From positions 62,001-126,000 of the forward strand of contig NZ_AEYW01000001.1 in assembly GCF_000192475.1 (NCBI RefSeq): a DNA stretch of 64,000 bases. The letters are read 5' to 3'. Below the pieces are notes generated by a model. It saw nothing but the letters and a program-made list of their open reading frames with translations. It was not told the DNA's origin and did not search any database. How positions within the stretch are numbered: position 1 is the first letter of the stretch; each line of letters starts with the position of its first letter. Shown here one piece after another: positions 9,182 to 18,605 of the stretch. A program made the position numbers and the translations under genes. Source of the DNA: Ruegeria conchae (GTDB lineage Bacteria; Pseudomonadota; Alphaproteobacteria; Rhodobacterales; Rhodobacteraceae).

Positions 9182-10216
9182 ATGTTGAAAACGCTTATGA
9201 CCACTACGCTTGCCGCGGGGTTCGCCACGCTGGCAACGGTCGCTCTGGCGGAAAATTATCCAACACCGGTTCCACTTGAGGACGGCGCACAAGCGCCAAT
9301 CGATGCAATAGAACCCAAGAACGATACGTTCCGGATCGCGTATATGCCGCCGGCGACCGAGTTCAACTACTACATCGCCATCGGTGAAGGCATCAAAGCG
9401 GTTGCTGCTGAGGCCGGGGTCGAAGTCTTCATGCTTGCGCCCCAGTCCGGTGCGGACATCAACGGCCAGATGGGTATGATCCAGGATGTGCTGACGCAGG
9501 ATGTGGATGCGATCATCTTTGGTACACACGATGAATTTGCTGCCGCACCACTGCTTAAGCAGGCCGTCGACAAGGGCATGGCAGTTTTGATGATCAACTC
9601 GGACATCCCGAACTTCCCGACACCCATTCATGGCGTTGTCGGGTACTCTCAGCGGAACGGTACGCATGCTATCGCTGATTGGGCCATTGAGACTTATGGT
9701 GATCAACCGTTGAAAGTAGGCATCATCGAAGGGCAGCCTGGCTATCACTCGACCGAGCGGGTGGGCGGCTTCCTCGACGGTATCGAGGGCAACGAAAACT
9801 TCGACGTTGTGGTGTCTATTGACGGTAAATGGAACGTTGAAGGCGGCAACACAGCTGGCATGGATATCCTGCAGTCGAACCCCGATCTCGACATGATCTT
9901 TGCGGCGAACGACTACATGATCATCGGGGCATCTTTTGCGGCGAAAGCGCTTGGCCGCAGTGACATCGTCCTTTTGGGCAATGATGGCGACACGTCCGGC
10001 CTTGAAGAAATTGCGGCTGGCAACATCACGGCAACCGTCAACACCTCACCATTCCTGATGGGTAAGGCGGCTATGCACGCAACCATTGATGCGCTCAACG
10101 GGTCCTATCCTGGCGGCTGGATCGAAACGCCCACATCAATTGAAGACAAAGATGGTGCGATCAGCGTGCTGCAAGAGCCAGAAAAGCTCTTCCCGCAGCC
10201 GTCCAAAGAGTACTGA
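9182..10216 (+). CDS. CUT2 sugar ABC transporter substrate-binding protein
   Basis: Periplasmic sugar-binding protein, 344 residues, with a classical Sec signal (basic start, a hydrophobic stretch from about residue 8, cleavage near ALA-EN at 23). The body is of the Peripla_BP_4 type. Segments such as GTHDEFAAAPLL near 118 and AANDYMIIGA near 240 match ribose/xylose-type proteins. A GGAGGAG ribosome-binding site precedes the ATG. It begins the second transporter of the locus and is unlike the Tat-type binding protein at 3766, so the two systems probably import different ligands. Confidence 0.93.
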   Translation: MLKTLMTTTLAAGFATLATVALAENYPTPVPLEDGAQAPIDAIEPKNDTFRIAYMPPATEFNYYIAIGEGIKAVAAEAGVEVFMLAPQSGADINGQMGMIQDVLTQDVDAIIFGTHDEFAAAPLLKQAVDKGMAVLMINSDIPNFPTPIHGVVGYSQRNGTHAIADWAIETYGDQPLKVGIIEGQPGYHSTERVGGFLDGIEGNENFDVVVSIDGKWNVEGGNTAGMDILQSNPDLDMIFAANDYMIIGASFAAKALGRSDIVLLGNDGDTSGLEEIAAGNITATVNTSPFLMGKAAMHATIDALNGSYPGGWIETPTSIEDKDGAISVLQEPEKLFPQPSKEY

Positions 10217-10231
10217 GTTTTCTCCCCGCTT

Positions 10232-10259
10232 CCCGGTGGCGCGTGCGCGTGCTGCCGGG
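10232..10259 (+). terminator. Stem-loop between binding-protein and ATPase genes
   Basis: A 28-nt hairpin with CCCGG/CCGGG arms extended by GU-containing pairs to about 12 bp, with a four-base loop. It lies 15 bp after the binding-protein stop, with no long T-run. Hairpins at this place in ABC operons commonly stabilise the binding-protein message or reduce read-through, which gives more binding protein than permease. That role is inferred from position. Confidence 0.5.
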
Positions 10260-10300
10260 TCGCAAACCAACCGAGTTTCACTTTTGTCGAGGCAATCGCG

Positions 10301-11824
10301 ATGACACCCGCAACGCCCCTTTGGGAGTTTGTCGATATTACCAAGGCCTATCCTGGGGTTTTGGCGAATGACAAGGTCTGCATCCGGCTTATGCCCGGTT
10401 CCATTCATGGGCTGCTGGGTGAAAACGGCTGTGGCAAGTCGACTATGATCAAGACACTGTCCGGCGTGCAGCAACCCGATAGCGGTCAAATCCTGCACAA
10501 TGGCAAGCCGGTCACGATCAGCGACCCGCAGGTGGCACGTGAACTGGGCGTCGCAACAGTTTTTCAGGAATTCTCTATCGTGCCCACCTTGTCGGTTGGC
10601 GAAAACATCTTCCTTGGCAATATGCCTCGGTCCCGCTTTGGCGTGATCGACTGGGCCAAGGTCCACAACGAAGCCGCGCGCGTTTTGGCGGAAATGGATG
10701 TCGATGTTTCTCCCGAAACAATCACCGGCTCGCTATCGGTAGGCGAGCAACAACTGGTCGAGATCGCGAAAGCCGTCGCGATGGACGCTCGCATGATCAT
10801 CCTGGATGAGCCGACGGCGGCATTGGGTGAAGATGAAATTGAACGCCTGCACCAGTTACTGCGCAATATGCGTGAACGCGGAACCGCTATTCTCTATGTG
10901 TCGCACAGGCTGGATGAGGTTGAACGGATCGTTGATGAAGTGACGATCTTGCGCAACGGCTGTGTTGTGCGAGCGAGTGGCGAGACCAAGATCAACGTCT
11001 CTGAGATTGTCAGCGCAATGGTCGGTGAGGACATTGGTGAGCACTATCCCAAGGAGCAGAACGCGACCAAGGATGTTGTGCTGGAAGCGGCAGGTCTGAG
11101 CACCAATTCGGGCGTGAAAGATGTATCGTTTTCGTTGCACCAGGGTGAAGTTCTGGGCTTGGGTGGCGTATTGGGCAGTGGCCGCACAGAGATTGCCCGC
11201 GCCCTATTCGGGACAGATGAGCTAACAGGCGGACAGATAAGACTAAATGGCAAACCGGTTCGCTTTCGTCGGGAAATTGATGCGATCCGTGCGGGCTTGG
11301 CTCTTGTCCCAGAGAATCGAAAGTTTGACGGGTTGTTCTTCAATTTCCGCGCAAGCGGGAACGTCACCGCAGCGTCCCTTGGCGGGCTAAGCCGGTTCGG
11401 CGTGTTGAATCTTAAGGCGGAAGAGCAAGCTACCCATGACCTGATCCGCGATCTGGAAATCTCAACCCAGGCTGAGGAAAAGACGGTCAACTTTTTGTCT
11501 GGTGGCAATCAGCAGAAGATTGTTATTGCGCGTTGGCTGTTTTCAGCCTCGGACATTCTGATCCTTGATGAGCCGACGCAGGGGATCGATATCGGCGCGA
11601 AAATCGCTGTTTACAAGCTGATTAACAGGCTCACGCGGGCGGGAAAATCGATCATTCTGATCAGTTCAGACCATGATGAGTTGCTTGCGATGAGCGATCG
11701 GATTGCCGTCGTGCAGCACGGAACGATAGTGCGCACAGTCGATGCATCCGACCTTACTCATGACGACCTTGTGCGCGCGTCCGCCGACACCCCCCAATCC
11801 AAGCCTAAGGAGGCTTTCGCATGA
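10301..11824 (+). CDS. CUT2 sugar ABC transporter ATP-binding protein (two ATPase domains)
   Basis: A 507-residue RbsA/XylG-type protein. Domain 1 has Walker A GENGCGKST near residue 45, an LSVGEQQLVEIAKA signature and ILDEPTAAL. Domain 2 has the degenerate P-loop GVLGSGRTEIARALFG, an LSGGNQQK signature and ILDEPTQGIDIG. It powers uptake with the permease that overlaps its end by 4 bp. It is clearly different in sequence from the RbsA-like protein at 5807, so it is not a recent duplicate. Confidence 0.94.
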   Translation: MTPATPLWEFVDITKAYPGVLANDKVCIRLMPGSIHGLLGENGCGKSTMIKTLSGVQQPDSGQILHNGKPVTISDPQVARELGVATVFQEFSIVPTLSVGENIFLGNMPRSRFGVIDWAKVHNEAARVLAEMDVDVSPETITGSLSVGEQQLVEIAKAVAMDARMIILDEPTAALGEDEIERLHQLLRNMRERGTAILYVSHRLDEVERIVDEVTILRNGCVVRASGETKINVSEIVSAMVGEDIGEHYPKEQNATKDVVLEAAGLSTNSGVKDVSFSLHQGEVLGLGGVLGSGRTEIARALFGTDELTGGQIRLNGKPVRFRREIDAIRAGLALVPENRKFDGLFFNFRASGNVTAASLGGLSRFGVLNLKAEEQATHDLIRDLEISTQAEEKTVNFLSGGNQQKIVIARWLFSASDILILDEPTQGIDIGAKIAVYKLINRLTRAGKSIILISSDHDELLAMSDRIAVVQHGTIVRTVDASDLTHDDLVRASADTPQSKPKEAFA

Positions 11825-12822
11825 AGCGGATCTTTGACACCCAGTTGATCGGGCCATTCGCAGCAATGGTGATCGTCGCACTGATCGTGGCACTTACGAC
11901 GGAACGCTTCCTGAACCCGGGTAACCTTTCAAACCTGTCCCTACAGGTAAGCATCGTGGCCTTGATCGCAATCGGGTCTACTATCGTGATCTTCGCTGCG
12001 GGCATCGATCTGAGTTCCGGGTCTATGGTAGCTTTGCTGACCATGATCCTTGCGCAGATGTTGAAATTTGTTGGCATTCCACTGGTACTGGCATTGCCAC
12101 TCATTCTTCTCATGGGCGGATTGCTTGGTCTGTTCATTGGGCTGATAACAGCCTACGGGCGTATCCCGTCTTTCATCACAACATTGGCAGCGTTGATTGC
12201 CTTCAGGGGCCTTGCCCTAACCTTCAACAATGGATCGCCGATCTTTTCGCTGGATCCGGCGCTGGAGCCAATATTTTACGGCAAGCTGTTCGGCGTTCCG
12301 ATGCCTTTCTTCTACCTCGTGTTCTTCTACGTCCTTGCTGCGTTCAGCATGAACTTCACGAAACTCGGCCGTGAGATCTATGCCGTGGGTGGCAACCCAG
12401 CCGCTGCCGTTCTTACGGGTATCAACGTACGTAAAGTTCAGACGACGACATTTGTCATCGCAGGTTTCATGACGGCTGTTGGTGCGATCCTGATGTCAGC
12501 GCGCCTCAACTCTGGTTCGCCCAACTATGGCCAGACGCTGGAACTGCAGGCCATTGCCGCTGCTGTTGTCGGCGGAGCCAGCCTTGCAGGCGGTCGTGGC
12601 AACATCCTCGCCACGCTGATGGGGGCGATGACAATCGTTATCGTCCAGAATGGTTTGAACCTGAACGCTGCGCCATCTTCGGTTCAGAACATCGTGTTGG
12701 GCCTGATCATTCTGTTGGCCGTCGGCATAGACATGTGGCGTGCAGAGATTTCGGGCTTGATGGGTCGAATGTTCGGCCGCACTTCATCGCAGCAGTCGTC
12801 TAACGTAAAGAAGGAGGCCTGA
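11821..12822 (+). CDS. CUT2 sugar ABC transporter permease
   Basis: Integral-membrane permease, 333 residues, of the RbsC/XylH family. The AAGIDLSSGSMVA motif near residue 60 and the VVGGASLAGGRGN motif near 255 are diagnostic. The start overlaps the ATPase stop (ATGA). The next gene, an SDR, begins 2 bp after the stop, so transport and catabolic genes are in one tightly packed transcript. Confidence 0.94.
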   Translation: MKRIFDTQLIGPFAAMVIVALIVALTTERFLNPGNLSNLSLQVSIVALIAIGSTIVIFAAGIDLSSGSMVALLTMILAQMLKFVGIPLVLALPLILLMGGLLGLFIGLITAYGRIPSFITTLAALIAFRGLALTFNNGSPIFSLDPALEPIFYGKLFGVPMPFFYLVFFYVLAAFSMNFTKLGREIYAVGGNPAAAVLTGINVRKVQTTTFVIAGFMTAVGAILMSARLNSGSPNYGQTLELQAIAAAVVGGASLAGGRGNILATLMGAMTIVIVQNGLNLNAAPSSVQNIVLGLIILLAVGIDMWRAEISGLMGRMFGRTSSQQSSNVKKEA

Positions 12823-12823
12823 G

Positions 12824-13612
12824 ATGGATCTGGGGCTTAAGGATAAGCTGGTCCTGGTGACTGGTTCAGGTTCCGGCATCGGCAAAGCCACTGCCCGGGT
12901 CTATCTTGAAGAAGGCGCTCGGGTCATCGTGCATGGCCTGACCCAGACGGAAGTGTCCGACTGCGTCGACGACCTGTCATCTCTGGGCAAGGTCGAAGGC
13001 ATTGCGGCCGACCTGACCAAGACCTCAGATGCAGAAACACTGGCGGATTTTGCCCGCGCGCGCGGGGCGGTGGATGTTCTTGTGAATAATGTCGGCATCT
13101 TCTCGGTCAAACCGTTCGAGGATCTCACGGATGACGACTGGATGCACTACTTCAACATCAATGTCCTGTCCGCCGTTCGGATGAGCCGAATTTTCCTGCC
13201 TGACATGCTTGGCCGGGATAAGGGATCTATCATCAACATGGCCAGCGAAGCGGCAGTGAAACCGCTCCCTCAGATGGTGCATTATTCTGTCACTAAAACT
13301 GCCATGTTAGGTCTGACACGCGGCATGGCAGAACTGACAAAGGGCACGAAAGTCCGGGTTAACTCGATCCTGCCTGGTCCGACCTGGACCGAAGGTGTCG
13401 AAGCCTATTTTGACGGTCTCGCGGATCAAAAGGGTGAGCCGCTCGATACGATCGTCGACAATTACTTCAAATCAGATGAGCCCACATCGCTCATACAACG
13501 CTTTGTCCAACCAGACGAAGTCGCCCGCATGATCGTCACGATCTCAGCAAGCACGGCCTCCAATGGTTCTGCGCACCGGATCGAAGGCGGCATCGTTCGC
13601 AACATTCTTTAA
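12824..13612 (+). CDS. SDR family oxidoreductase (probable sugar dehydrogenase)
   Basis: Classical short-chain dehydrogenase, 262 residues. It has the cofactor motif TGSGSGIG (14-21), NNVG near 87, the active-site Ser in INMASEA and the catalytic Tyr-Lys in YSVTK near 152. The acidic-less beta-2 end (VHGLTQ) leaves NAD versus NADP open. With the lactonase at 8286 it could oxidise the imported sugar to the lactone, the first step of a DeLey-Doudoroff-like route. The SDR at 17376 could act later. An AAGGAGG site precedes the ATG. Confidence 0.9.
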   Translation: MDLGLKDKLVLVTGSGSGIGKATARVYLEEGARVIVHGLTQTEVSDCVDDLSSLGKVEGIAADLTKTSDAETLADFARARGAVDVLVNNVGIFSVKPFEDLTDDDWMHYFNINVLSAVRMSRIFLPDMLGRDKGSIINMASEAAVKPLPQMVHYSVTKTAMLGLTRGMAELTKGTKVRVNSILPGPTWTEGVEAYFDGLADQKGEPLDTIVDNYFKSDEPTSLIQRFVQPDEVARMIVTISASTASNGSAHRIEGGIVRNIL

Positions 13613-13634
13613 CTTCTAACTGGAGGAGCCCTAC

Positions 13635-14129
13635 ATGGCCGCTCTCACTTTCTCTCACATCGGCATCACAGTTCCCGACCTGGAAAAAGCCGTGGAGTTT
13701 TATTCCAAGGCATTCGGCCTCTACGTGCTGATGGAACCAACTGAAATCCTGCATGACGAAAGCGCCATCGGTCAGATGTGCGACGATGTATTTGGGGAAG
13801 GTTGGGGAAGCTTCCGCATCGCGCATTTGTCGATGGGCGACGGTGTTGGCATCGAATTGTTTGAGTTCCCGAAGACCGTCGAAGAAGAACGCCCGTTTGA
13901 ATATTGGCGGCGTGGCTTGTTTCATTTCTGCGTACAGGACGAGGATCTGGAAGGCCGCGTCAAGGTTATCGAAGACCTGGGCGGGCGCCAGCGCATGAGC
14001 CAAGTGCGCAAGTATTACCCAGGTGAAAAGCCCTATCGCATGGTCTATATGGAAGACCCTTTTGGCAACATTTTCGAGCTCTACAGCCACTCGTACGAAT
14101 TGACCTATTCGGCGGGTGCTTATGACTGA
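13635..14129 (+). CDS. VOC superfamily protein (glyoxalase/dioxygenase fold)
   Basis: A 164-residue vicinal-oxygen-chelate protein with two paired beta-alpha-beta repeats. The N-terminal repeat begins FSHIGITVPDLEKAVEFY and the second has FHFCVQDEDL and ends with MEDPFGNIFELYSH. Candidate metal ligands are His near 6, Glu near 70 (GIELFEF), His near 97 and Glu near 152. VOC members include glyoxalase I, epimerases and dioxygenases. Because methylglyoxal synthase is in the same operon, a glyoxalase-like role is possible. An isomerase or epimerase acting on the sugar acid is equally possible. Confidence 0.85.
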   Translation: MAALTFSHIGITVPDLEKAVEFYSKAFGLYVLMEPTEILHDESAIGQMCDDVFGEGWGSFRIAHLSMGDGVGIELFEFPKTVEEERPFEYWRRGLFHFCVQDEDLEGRVKVIEDLGGRQRMSQVRKYYPGEKPYRMVYMEDPFGNIFELYSHSYELTYSAGAYD

Positions 14130-15153
14130 TCGCGCCGCCTTTCCCCCCAGAACGGACAAACCCAAGGTCGTGATCACCGATTACGACTTTGGTGATGTTG
14201 CCGTTGAGACGGAAATCCTGGAAGCCGCAGGAGCCGAGGTGATTGCGCTTCAGGCCAAGCGTCAGGAAGACCTGTTCGATGTCGCGCCGCATTGCGCAGC
14301 GATGATGAACCAATATGCCCGGATCGGGAAAGAAACGATCACGCGGATGCGAAACTGCGAGGTCATCGCGCGCTATGGCGTAGGCGTGGATATCGTGGAT
14401 GTCGGCACGGCGACGGAAAAAGGTATCCTCGTCACCAATGTGCAAAACTATTGCACCGAGGAGGTCGCCGATCATGCGATTGCCCTTTGGCTGACCCTGG
14501 CGCGCAAGTTGCCTGACTATGATCGGGCCACTCATGCAGGGATCTGGAAATGGCAAAGCGGGCAGCCGGTCTACCGTTTGCGCGGGCGGACGATGGGTGT
14601 CGTCTCGCTGGGTAAAATCGGGCAAGCCATCGTGGCGCGGGCGCAATCTTTCGGGGTTACGGTCATCGCCTACGACCCGTATTTGCCAAGAGAAGTCGCG
14701 GCAAAGATTGGGGTCGAGCTGGTGAGCAAGCCCGAATTGCTGGCAAGGTCCGACTATATCCTGATGCAGGCACCGATGACGCCGAACACGCATCACTTTT
14801 TGTCGGATGCCGAATTCTCGGTCATGAAACCCGGTGCGATACTCGTGAACACCGGACGCGGACCAACGGTCGACAACAAAGCCCTATTCCGGGCGCTGAC
14901 CGAAGGCCATCTGGCCGCTGCAGGGCTCGACGACCCCGAAGAAGAGCCGGCCAAGCGCGCCAACTGGACGCCTGATGACAACCCGTTGTTCACACTGCCC
15001 AACGTGCTCGTAACGCCACATGCGGCCTACTATTCCGAGGAATCCATACACGCAGCGCGGGTCACCGCGGCCACTCAGGTGGCCAAGGTCCTGACAGGGC
15101 AAAACCCCGACTATACCGTCAATGCCGACGCATTGGCCGTATCTACCGCATAA
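14122..15153 (+). CDS. D-isomer-specific 2-hydroxyacid dehydrogenase (CtBP/PGDH-like)
   Basis: A 343-residue NAD-dependent dehydrogenase that interconverts 2-hydroxyacids and 2-ketoacids. The Rossmann motif is VVSLGKIGQA near 155. The catalytic Arg region (NTGRGPTVDN) is near 240, and the His of TPHAAYYSEE is near 300. The ATG at 14122 overlaps the VOC stop by 8 bp; a GTG six bases earlier is less likely. In this operon it could act on a sugar-derived hydroxyacid, glycerate, glyoxylate or lactate. The exact substrate cannot be read. Confidence 0.88.
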   Translation: MTDRAAFPPRTDKPKVVITDYDFGDVAVETEILEAAGAEVIALQAKRQEDLFDVAPHCAAMMNQYARIGKETITRMRNCEVIARYGVGVDIVDVGTATEKGILVTNVQNYCTEEVADHAIALWLTLARKLPDYDRATHAGIWKWQSGQPVYRLRGRTMGVVSLGKIGQAIVARAQSFGVTVIAYDPYLPREVAAKIGVELVSKPELLARSDYILMQAPMTPNTHHFLSDAEFSVMKPGAILVNTGRGPTVDNKALFRALTEGHLAAAGLDDPEEEPAKRANWTPDDNPLFTLPNVLVTPHAAYYSEESIHAARVTAATQVAKVLTGQNPDYTVNADALAVSTA

Positions 15154-15165
15154 CAGGAGACTAGA

Positions 15166-15855
15166 ATGCCAGACGTCAGCACGGACCTCAGGGTTTTCAA
15201 TGATTTTGAAAGAAACCCGGAACTTCTCAAAAAATTCGACAAGGTGTTGGAGGCGTACTCTGCTGCTGCCATTTTTGCGGATGTGCAGTACCGAACAGGC
15301 GTGATGGACAGCGCCATCAAACCCGCCTTCCGCGCCAAGGTGACAGGCCAGGCCGTGACGGTTCAGCTTTCAAAAGGCGACCTGGTCGACCCATTGCGAG
15401 CGCTTGAAATGGGACAACCCGGGGACGTGATCGTTGTGGACGCGGGTGGAGATCGTCAAACGTCGGTCTGCGGCGGTTTGATGGGTGGTCTGGCCAAGAA
15501 CCGTGGCATTCGCGGTATGATCGTCGATGGCACTGGGCGTGACACAGATGAGTTGGAAGACATCAACTGGCCGATTTGGACGCGCGCGATCACGCCGCGC
15601 GGAACGCACACGATGTTCTCGGAACGTAAAGAAGAACTTTCGATCAATGTGCCAATCGCCTGTGGGGGCGTCGTGGTAAACCCCGGAGATTTCATTGTAG
15701 CTGATCTTATGGGCGTCGTTGTGGTTCCACAGGATATTGCCGAAGAAACCGTGCGCCTTGCTCAAGAGCAAGCTGACCGTGAGGAGGAAACCCGTAAATG
15801 GGTGGCCCAAGGCAAAACCGTTGAGGATCTGCTGAATGAATTCGGTCGCATCTGA
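15166..15855 (+). CDS. RraA family protein (putative aldolase/decarboxylase)
   Basis: A 229-residue member of the RraA/4-hydroxy-4-methyl-2-oxoglutarate aldolase-like family. The visible core is GDVIVVDAGGDRQTSVCGGLMGGLAKNRG split around residues 88-115, then IVDGTGRD with the conserved Asp/Arg pair near 123. In the known aldolases this part binds metal and substrate. Such proteins often sit in sugar-acid operons, where they may cleave or decarboxylate ketoacids. An AGGAGAC site precedes the ATG. A second RraA-like protein is encoded in the uronate island at 39996. Confidence 0.85.
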   Translation: MPDVSTDLRVFNDFERNPELLKKFDKVLEAYSAAAIFADVQYRTGVMDSAIKPAFRAKVTGQAVTVQLSKGDLVDPLRALEMGQPGDVIVVDAGGDRQTSVCGGLMGGLAKNRGIRGMIVDGTGRDTDELEDINWPIWTRAITPRGTHTMFSERKEELSINVPIACGGVVVNPGDFIVADLMGVVVVPQDIAEETVRLAQEQADREEETRKWVAQGKTVEDLLNEFGRI

Positions 15856-16756
15856 GCCAGCGCTGATCGGCGTAGATTGGGGCACTTCATCGTTCCGTGC
15901 ATTTCTCATTGGTGCGGAGGGCGACGTGATCGATGGGGTCTCGTCGCCTGAAGGTATCATGCAGGTTGCGGGACAAACCTTTGAGGCGGTCCTTGATCGT
16001 CTCATCGGCCCTTGGGTCGCCAAGGCTAACCTGCCGATCCTGGCATCTGGCATGATCACCAGCCGCAATGGCTGGGTAGAAACGCAATATGCTGAGATGC
16101 CGCTGGGTGCTGGCGGTCTTGCGCGAGCGTTGGTCCCGCACGAAGCGGCCAACGGAGCGCGTATTCACTTTGTGACTGGTGCGTCGACAGAACATGCCGG
16201 AGGACCGGACGTAATGCGCGGCGAGGAGACACAGATCATCGGGGCATCTTCGCTAGGCTTGAGCGAAGGTATGTTCGTGATGCCGGGAACGCACAGCAAA
16301 TGGGTTCAGGTTGCGGACGGGAAGATCGTGGATTTCTCGACTTACATGACAGGTGAGATCTTTTCGGCGCTGAAAGAACACACGATCCTTGGCACATTGA
16401 TGAAGGAGGACGCCTTCAGCGAAGACGCATTCGTGATGGGCGTCAAGGCAGGCCTCAGTGGTGAGTCGAACCTGCTGCACAGCCTGTTTCATGTTCGAAC
16501 GCTTCCTCTCATGGGCAAAATCCCAAAGGTTGCCACGGCCGACTACTTGTCGGGCTTGTTGATCGGGACCGAGGTTGCTGCCGCGACTGGCGAAGTAAAA
16601 GACGTCGGCACGATCACTGTTGTTGGACGCAGCGACTTGTCCGACCGATACGAAATAGCGCTTCGAACTGCTGGTTTCGACAGCCGTCGCGCGCCAGATG
16701 ATATCGTTGCGAAAGGGCATTTTCTGATTGCTCGCGCTGCGGGGTTGGTTGGATGA
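15836..16756 (+). CDS. dgoK: 2-dehydro-3-deoxygalactonokinase
   Basis: A 306-residue sugar-acid kinase of the DgoK family, which phosphorylates 2-keto-3-deoxygalactonate at C6 with ATP. The N-terminal phosphate loop is GVDWGTSSFRAFL (residues 8-20). The VMPGTHSKWVQV segment near 150 and TYMTGEIFSAL near 170 are characteristic. It overlaps the RraA gene by 20 bp and the next aldolase gene by 4 bp. DgoK and DgoA together form the lower half of galactonate-type catabolism. Confidence 0.93.
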   Translation: MNSVASEPALIGVDWGTSSFRAFLIGAEGDVIDGVSSPEGIMQVAGQTFEAVLDRLIGPWVAKANLPILASGMITSRNGWVETQYAEMPLGAGGLARALVPHEAANGARIHFVTGASTEHAGGPDVMRGEETQIIGASSLGLSEGMFVMPGTHSKWVQVADGKIVDFSTYMTGEIFSALKEHTILGTLMKEDAFSEDAFVMGVKAGLSGESNLLHSLFHVRTLPLMGKIPKVATADYLSGLLIGTEVAAATGEVKDVGTITVVGRSDLSDRYEIALRTAGFDSRRAPDDIVAKGHFLIARAAGLVG

Positions 16757-17379
16757 TTGACCTCACCGCGGCTCTTGCCGAGAACCCGCTGATTGCGATT
16801 TTGCGGGGGCTAGCACCAGAAAATGCGCGCCCGGTGTCTGATGTACTCTTCGATGCCGGGTTTCGGATAATCGAAGTGCCGCTCAACTCACCGGACCCGC
16901 TGGAATCGATAGGGCAGATCGCCGTGAAACATGGCGCTCAGACCATCGTCGGCGCTGGCACAGTGTTGACTGTGGATCAGGTCGCGGCGGTTGCTGATGC
17001 AGGCGGGCGTATCATCGTGTCGCCCAATATGAACCCGGACGTCGGGCGCGCGGCTGTCGCTCGGGATCTTTATTGGTGTCCAGGAGTCATGACCCCCTCC
17101 GAGGCCTTTACGGCGTTGGATATCGGAGCATCGGTCCTCAAATTCTTTCCGGCGGAAATGGTGCCGCCAGCTGCCATTTCTGCTATGCGCGCCGTATTGC
17201 CTGCAGACGCAGTCGTCGCTGCGGTAGGGGGCATAACGCCGGATACGATGGCGCCGTATCATGCCGCGGGTGTAGATGGATATGGGCTGGGATCCGCACT
17301 GTTCAAACCGAGCTATACATTGGATGATATCGGCAGGCGCGCGCGCGCGTTCACCAGTGTATTGGAGGAACTTGGATGA
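16753..17379 (+). CDS. dgoA: 2-dehydro-3-deoxy-6-phosphogalactonate aldolase
   Basis: A 208-residue class I aldolase of the KDPG/KDPGal family that yields pyruvate and glyceraldehyde 3-phosphate. The Schiff-base lysine is in VLKFFPAE near residue 129. Glu of IIEVPLNSPDP near 38 is the usual proton-transfer residue, and VGGITPD near 160 binds phosphate. Overlaps of 4 bp with both dgoK and the following SDR show tight coupling. The sequence after EVPLNSP fits DgoA better than Eda. Confidence 0.93.
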   Translation: MIDLTAALAENPLIAILRGLAPENARPVSDVLFDAGFRIIEVPLNSPDPLESIGQIAVKHGAQTIVGAGTVLTVDQVAAVADAGGRIIVSPNMNPDVGRAAVARDLYWCPGVMTPSEAFTALDIGASVLKFFPAEMVPPAAISAMRAVLPADAVVAAVGGITPDTMAPYHAAGVDGYGLGSALFKPSYTLDDIGRRARAFTSVLEELG

Positions 17380-18077
17380 AACAGGCCCTTGTAACGGGCG
17401 GAACGCGAGGGATTGGTGCGGGTGTTGCACGGTCGTTGGCAGACGCAGGTTGGTCCGTCATTGCCGCATCCGCCTCCCAATCCGAATTGGATGCATTCGA
17501 GCCTCAGGACGGGTTAAAGGTGCAGCTCTTGGATGTCACCGACCAGACGTCCATCAATGATGTATTCGGCGAACTCACGGGTCTGAAGGCCTTGGTGAAC
17601 TGCGCAGGTATTCTTTTGCGTGGCGAAGAATATGACATCGACGTCTTCGCCAAGGTGCTCGATGTGAATCTGACAGGCACCATGCGCTGCTGTCTTGCCG
17701 CGCATCCATTGTTGGCTGAAGCGAGTGGGGCCATCGTCAACACCGCCTCTATGCTCAGTACCTTTGGTGGGCCTTTGGTTCCGGCGTATTCCGCTTCTAA
17801 GGGCGGCGTGGCACAGTTGACCAAGGCGCTCGCAGGTCGCTGGGCCGAAGACGGTATCCGGGTCAATGCCATCGCGCCGGGTTGGATTGAGACAGAGATG
17901 ACCCAGGGCCTTCGGGAAGACCCTGAAAGAACAGCGGGGATCTTGGCGCGTACGCCTATGAAACGCTGGGGGAAACCCGAAGAAGTCGGTGCGCTTGTGC
18001 AATGGCTTTTGAGTGAAAACGCCAGTTTTGTGACCGGATCAATCTATCCGGTCGATGGCGGCTATCTCGCTATGTGA
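17376..18077 (+). CDS. SDR family oxidoreductase
   Basis: Classical short-chain dehydrogenase of 233 residues. It has TGGTRGIG (7-14), NCAG near 72, the Ser of NTASMLS and YSASK near 132, and ends with a short C-terminal GSIYPVDGGYLAM. It overlaps dgoA by 4 bp. Sugar 1-dehydrogenases of galactose, arabinose and fucose catabolism are of this type, so it is the second candidate, with 12824, for the oxidation step. It might instead reduce a ketoacid. Confidence 0.88.
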   Translation: MKQALVTGGTRGIGAGVARSLADAGWSVIAASASQSELDAFEPQDGLKVQLLDVTDQTSINDVFGELTGLKALVNCAGILLRGEEYDIDVFAKVLDVNLTGTMRCCLAAHPLLAEASGAIVNTASMLSTFGGPLVPAYSASKGGVAQLTKALAGRWAEDGIRVNAIAPGWIETEMTQGLREDPERTAGILARTPMKRWGKPEEVGALVQWLLSENASFVTGSIYPVDGGYLAM

Positions 18078-18086
18078 GGAAAATCA

Positions 18087-18605
18087 ATGAATGACGATGA
18101 CACCGCCCGAATGCCATATCAGTTGCCGTTTCCCAAGGATGCGCAAGACGAGATCGTGATCCCGAATGCCATGAGCGAAGACGACAGGCTATGGGTTCCG
18201 CAGGCAGAGAACGTCTGGTTCCGACCGCTCTGCTTGAACCGCTCGCAAGGTTATTGGATGAACCTTCTCAAAGTGCGCAAAGCTGGTGTTCTTTCGCGGC
18301 ACCGCCATCCACAGCCAGTCCACGGTTTTGTCCTGAAAGGGCGCTGGCATTATCTGGAACATGATTGGGTTGCGGAAGAGGGGGGATATGTCTTTGAGCC
18401 GCCGGGTGAGACTCATACTTTGGTCGTTCCCGACGATGTTGAAGAGATGGTCACCTATTTCCAGGTCAATGGCGTGATGTGCTATGTTGATCCGTGGGGC
18501 AAGGTCACTGGCTACGAAGATGTCTTTACCAAGATTGATCTGTGCCGAAAACACTTCGGGGAAGTCGGTCTTGGAGAAGATTACGTTGAACAATTCATCA
18601 GGTGA
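18087..18605 (+). CDS. Cupin protein, 2,4'-dihydroxyacetophenone dioxygenase-like
   Basis: A 172-residue single-domain cupin. The metal-site cupin motif 1 is [16 protein letters not shown] near residues 72-87 and motif 2 includes [11 protein letters not shown] near 110, which gives a three-His, one-Glu site. The whole protein resembles dioxygenases that cleave 2,4'-dihydroxyacetophenone, but no aromatic pathway genes are near. In a sugar operon it more likely acts on a hydroxyketone or ketoacid. An AGGAAAA site precedes the ATG. Its 3' end overlaps the start region of methylglyoxal synthase. Confidence 0.82.
   Translation: MNDDDTARMPYQLPFPKDAQDEIVIPNAMSEDDRLWVPQAENVWFRPLCLNRSQGYWMNLLKVRKAGVLSRHRHPQPVHGFVLKGRWHYLEHDWVAEEGGYVFEPPGETHTLVVPDDVEEMVTYFQVNGVMCYVDPWGKVTGYEDVFTKIDLCRKHFGEVGLGEDYVEQFIR

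Noticed and set aside
8798..9748. 316-residue minus-strand open frame
   Set aside because: Opposite the lactonase and binding-protein genes; low-complexity Arg/Asp/His composition typical of a shadow frame.
13966..14796. 276-residue minus-strand open frame
   Set aside because: Antisense to the VOC and 2-hydroxyacid dehydrogenase genes, which have clear motifs; no support.
18087..18605. Aromatic (dihydroxyacetophenone) degradation
   Set aside because: Only the single cupin suggests it; all neighbours are sugar-acid genes.
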